The notes under the pieces: model-generated
What the model saw: only the letters and a program-made list of their open reading frames with translations
Told to the model about the DNA's origin: nothing
Database searches by the model: none
Program-made: the position numbers and the translations under genes
Assembly (NCBI GenBank): GCA_947589055.1
Contig: CANPZL010000011.1
Coordinates: 1-54,217 of the forward strand
DNA length: 54,217 nt
Direction: 5' to 3'
Source of the DNA: an uncultured Lachnospiraceae bacterium
GTDB taxonomy: Bacteria; Bacillota; Clostridia; Lachnospirales; Lachnospiraceae
In this document: piece after piece, positions 54,076 through 54,217 of the stretch
Position numbering within the stretch: position 1 is the stretch's first letter
Layout: each line of letters starts with the position of its first letter

Positions 54076-54110
54076 CTCCTCACTTCCACTTCGAAGGTGA
54101 GGAGCTTTTT
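54076..54110 (+). terminator. Intrinsic terminator after the recombinase fragment
   Basis: CTCCTCAC (54076-54083) pairs with GTGAGGAG (54097-54104), extended by outer GCAAAAAG/CTTTTTGC, and followed by a T-rich GCTTTTTGCTTGTTCTTTT. It is the expected end of the lost recombinase transcript. Confidence 0.8.
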
Positions 54111-54217
54111 GCTTGTTCTTTTCGATAAATGGGAATTTATATTGTAATCTCATGACTGTATCAAAGCCAATTTCCATTAAACGCTGCTGCCATAATTGCT
54201 ATCAATAATATAATAAT

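Larger units (their letters stand above)
53555..54217. other. Right-edge region without intact genes
   Basis: The first 110 bases (53555-53680) are nearly pure A/T and hold only the Rpn-tail promoter and ribosome site. From 53700 on, short coding fragments in opposite directions are packed together, listed separately: an unknown C-terminus, a methyltransferase fragment, a serine recombinase end and a terminator. The last 100 bases show no supportable gene. Taken together this looks like a decayed insertion site. Confidence 0.7.

Noticed and set aside
54034..54177. Minus-strand 47-codon frame beginning MEIGFDTVMRL at the right edge
   Set aside because: It has no ribosome site and runs straight through the terminator hairpin (54076-54104); codons past that point are hairpin sequence. 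Treated as chance.

Overview
This 54 kb window looks like core chromosome of a spore-forming, anaerobic, low-to-mid-GC Firmicute, most likely family Lachnospiraceae (class Clostridia). The evidence is gene content and order. A YqfC/YqfD/PhoH/YbeY cluster, a SpoVB-type flippase and GerW occur beside minCDE, divIVA and sepF. There is a large fused 2-hydroxyacyl-CoA dehydratase activase/dehydratase protein, Shine-Dalgarno sites are strong AGGAGG, and TTG/GTG starts are frequent. This is inference from gene content; no rRNA is present to confirm it.

Layout. From 140 to 48764 nearly every gene is on the minus strand, so transcription runs right to left. In transcription order from the right: a rhomboid-like membrane protein, two unknown proteins, DUF2953, GerW and a 44-residue membrane protein (48.2-43.9 kb) converge on rpmB (plus strand), with a shared bidirectional terminator. 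Asp23/FakA (43.4-41.4 kb) ends at a terminator whose tail overlaps a sigma-E-like promoter for yqfC-yqfD-phoH (41.3-38.7 kb). A near-consensus promoter then drives ybeY, a DUF3048 lipoprotein, cdd, a SpoVB-like flippase and a membrane-anchored unknown (38.6-34.3 kb). Two flavoproteins, proB, DUF896, a 5-formyl-THF cyclo-ligase/ProA fusion and a MoxR/VWA pair follow (34.2-26.4 kb). Next come a patatin lipase, miaB-mutS-mutL-miaA and a PLP lyase (26.3-17.0 kb). Then comes the cell-shape and division run: DUF4321, radC, mreC, mreD, PBP2 (mrdA), minC, minD, minE, rodA, mgsA and a D,D-carboxypeptidase (16.9-7.0 kb). The leftmost unit is a P-loop protein, a HlyD-like protein, yggS, sepF, divIVA, aroB, lspA and rluD (7.0-0.1 kb).

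How the genes work together. The left third is largely a peptidoglycan and division programme: the elongasome (MreCD, PBP2, RodA), septum placement (MinCDE, DivIVA, SepF) and wall trimming (carboxypeptidase). The middle combines tRNA isopentenyl/methylthio modification (MiaA, MiaB) with mismatch repair (MutS, MutL), and proline synthesis (ProB, ProA) with a folate enzyme. The right third carries sporulation-associated and ribosome-associated genes.

Right edge. After a 1433-residue activase/dehydratase fusion (plus strand, own promoter), the last 0.9 kb is AT-rich and decayed. It holds a short Rpn-tail protein with its own promoter and ribosome site, fragments of an adenine-type DNA methyltransferase and a large serine recombinase, and a good terminator. 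This is the only clear accessory DNA in the window. I saw no CRISPR array, tRNA, rRNA or intact insertion sequence.
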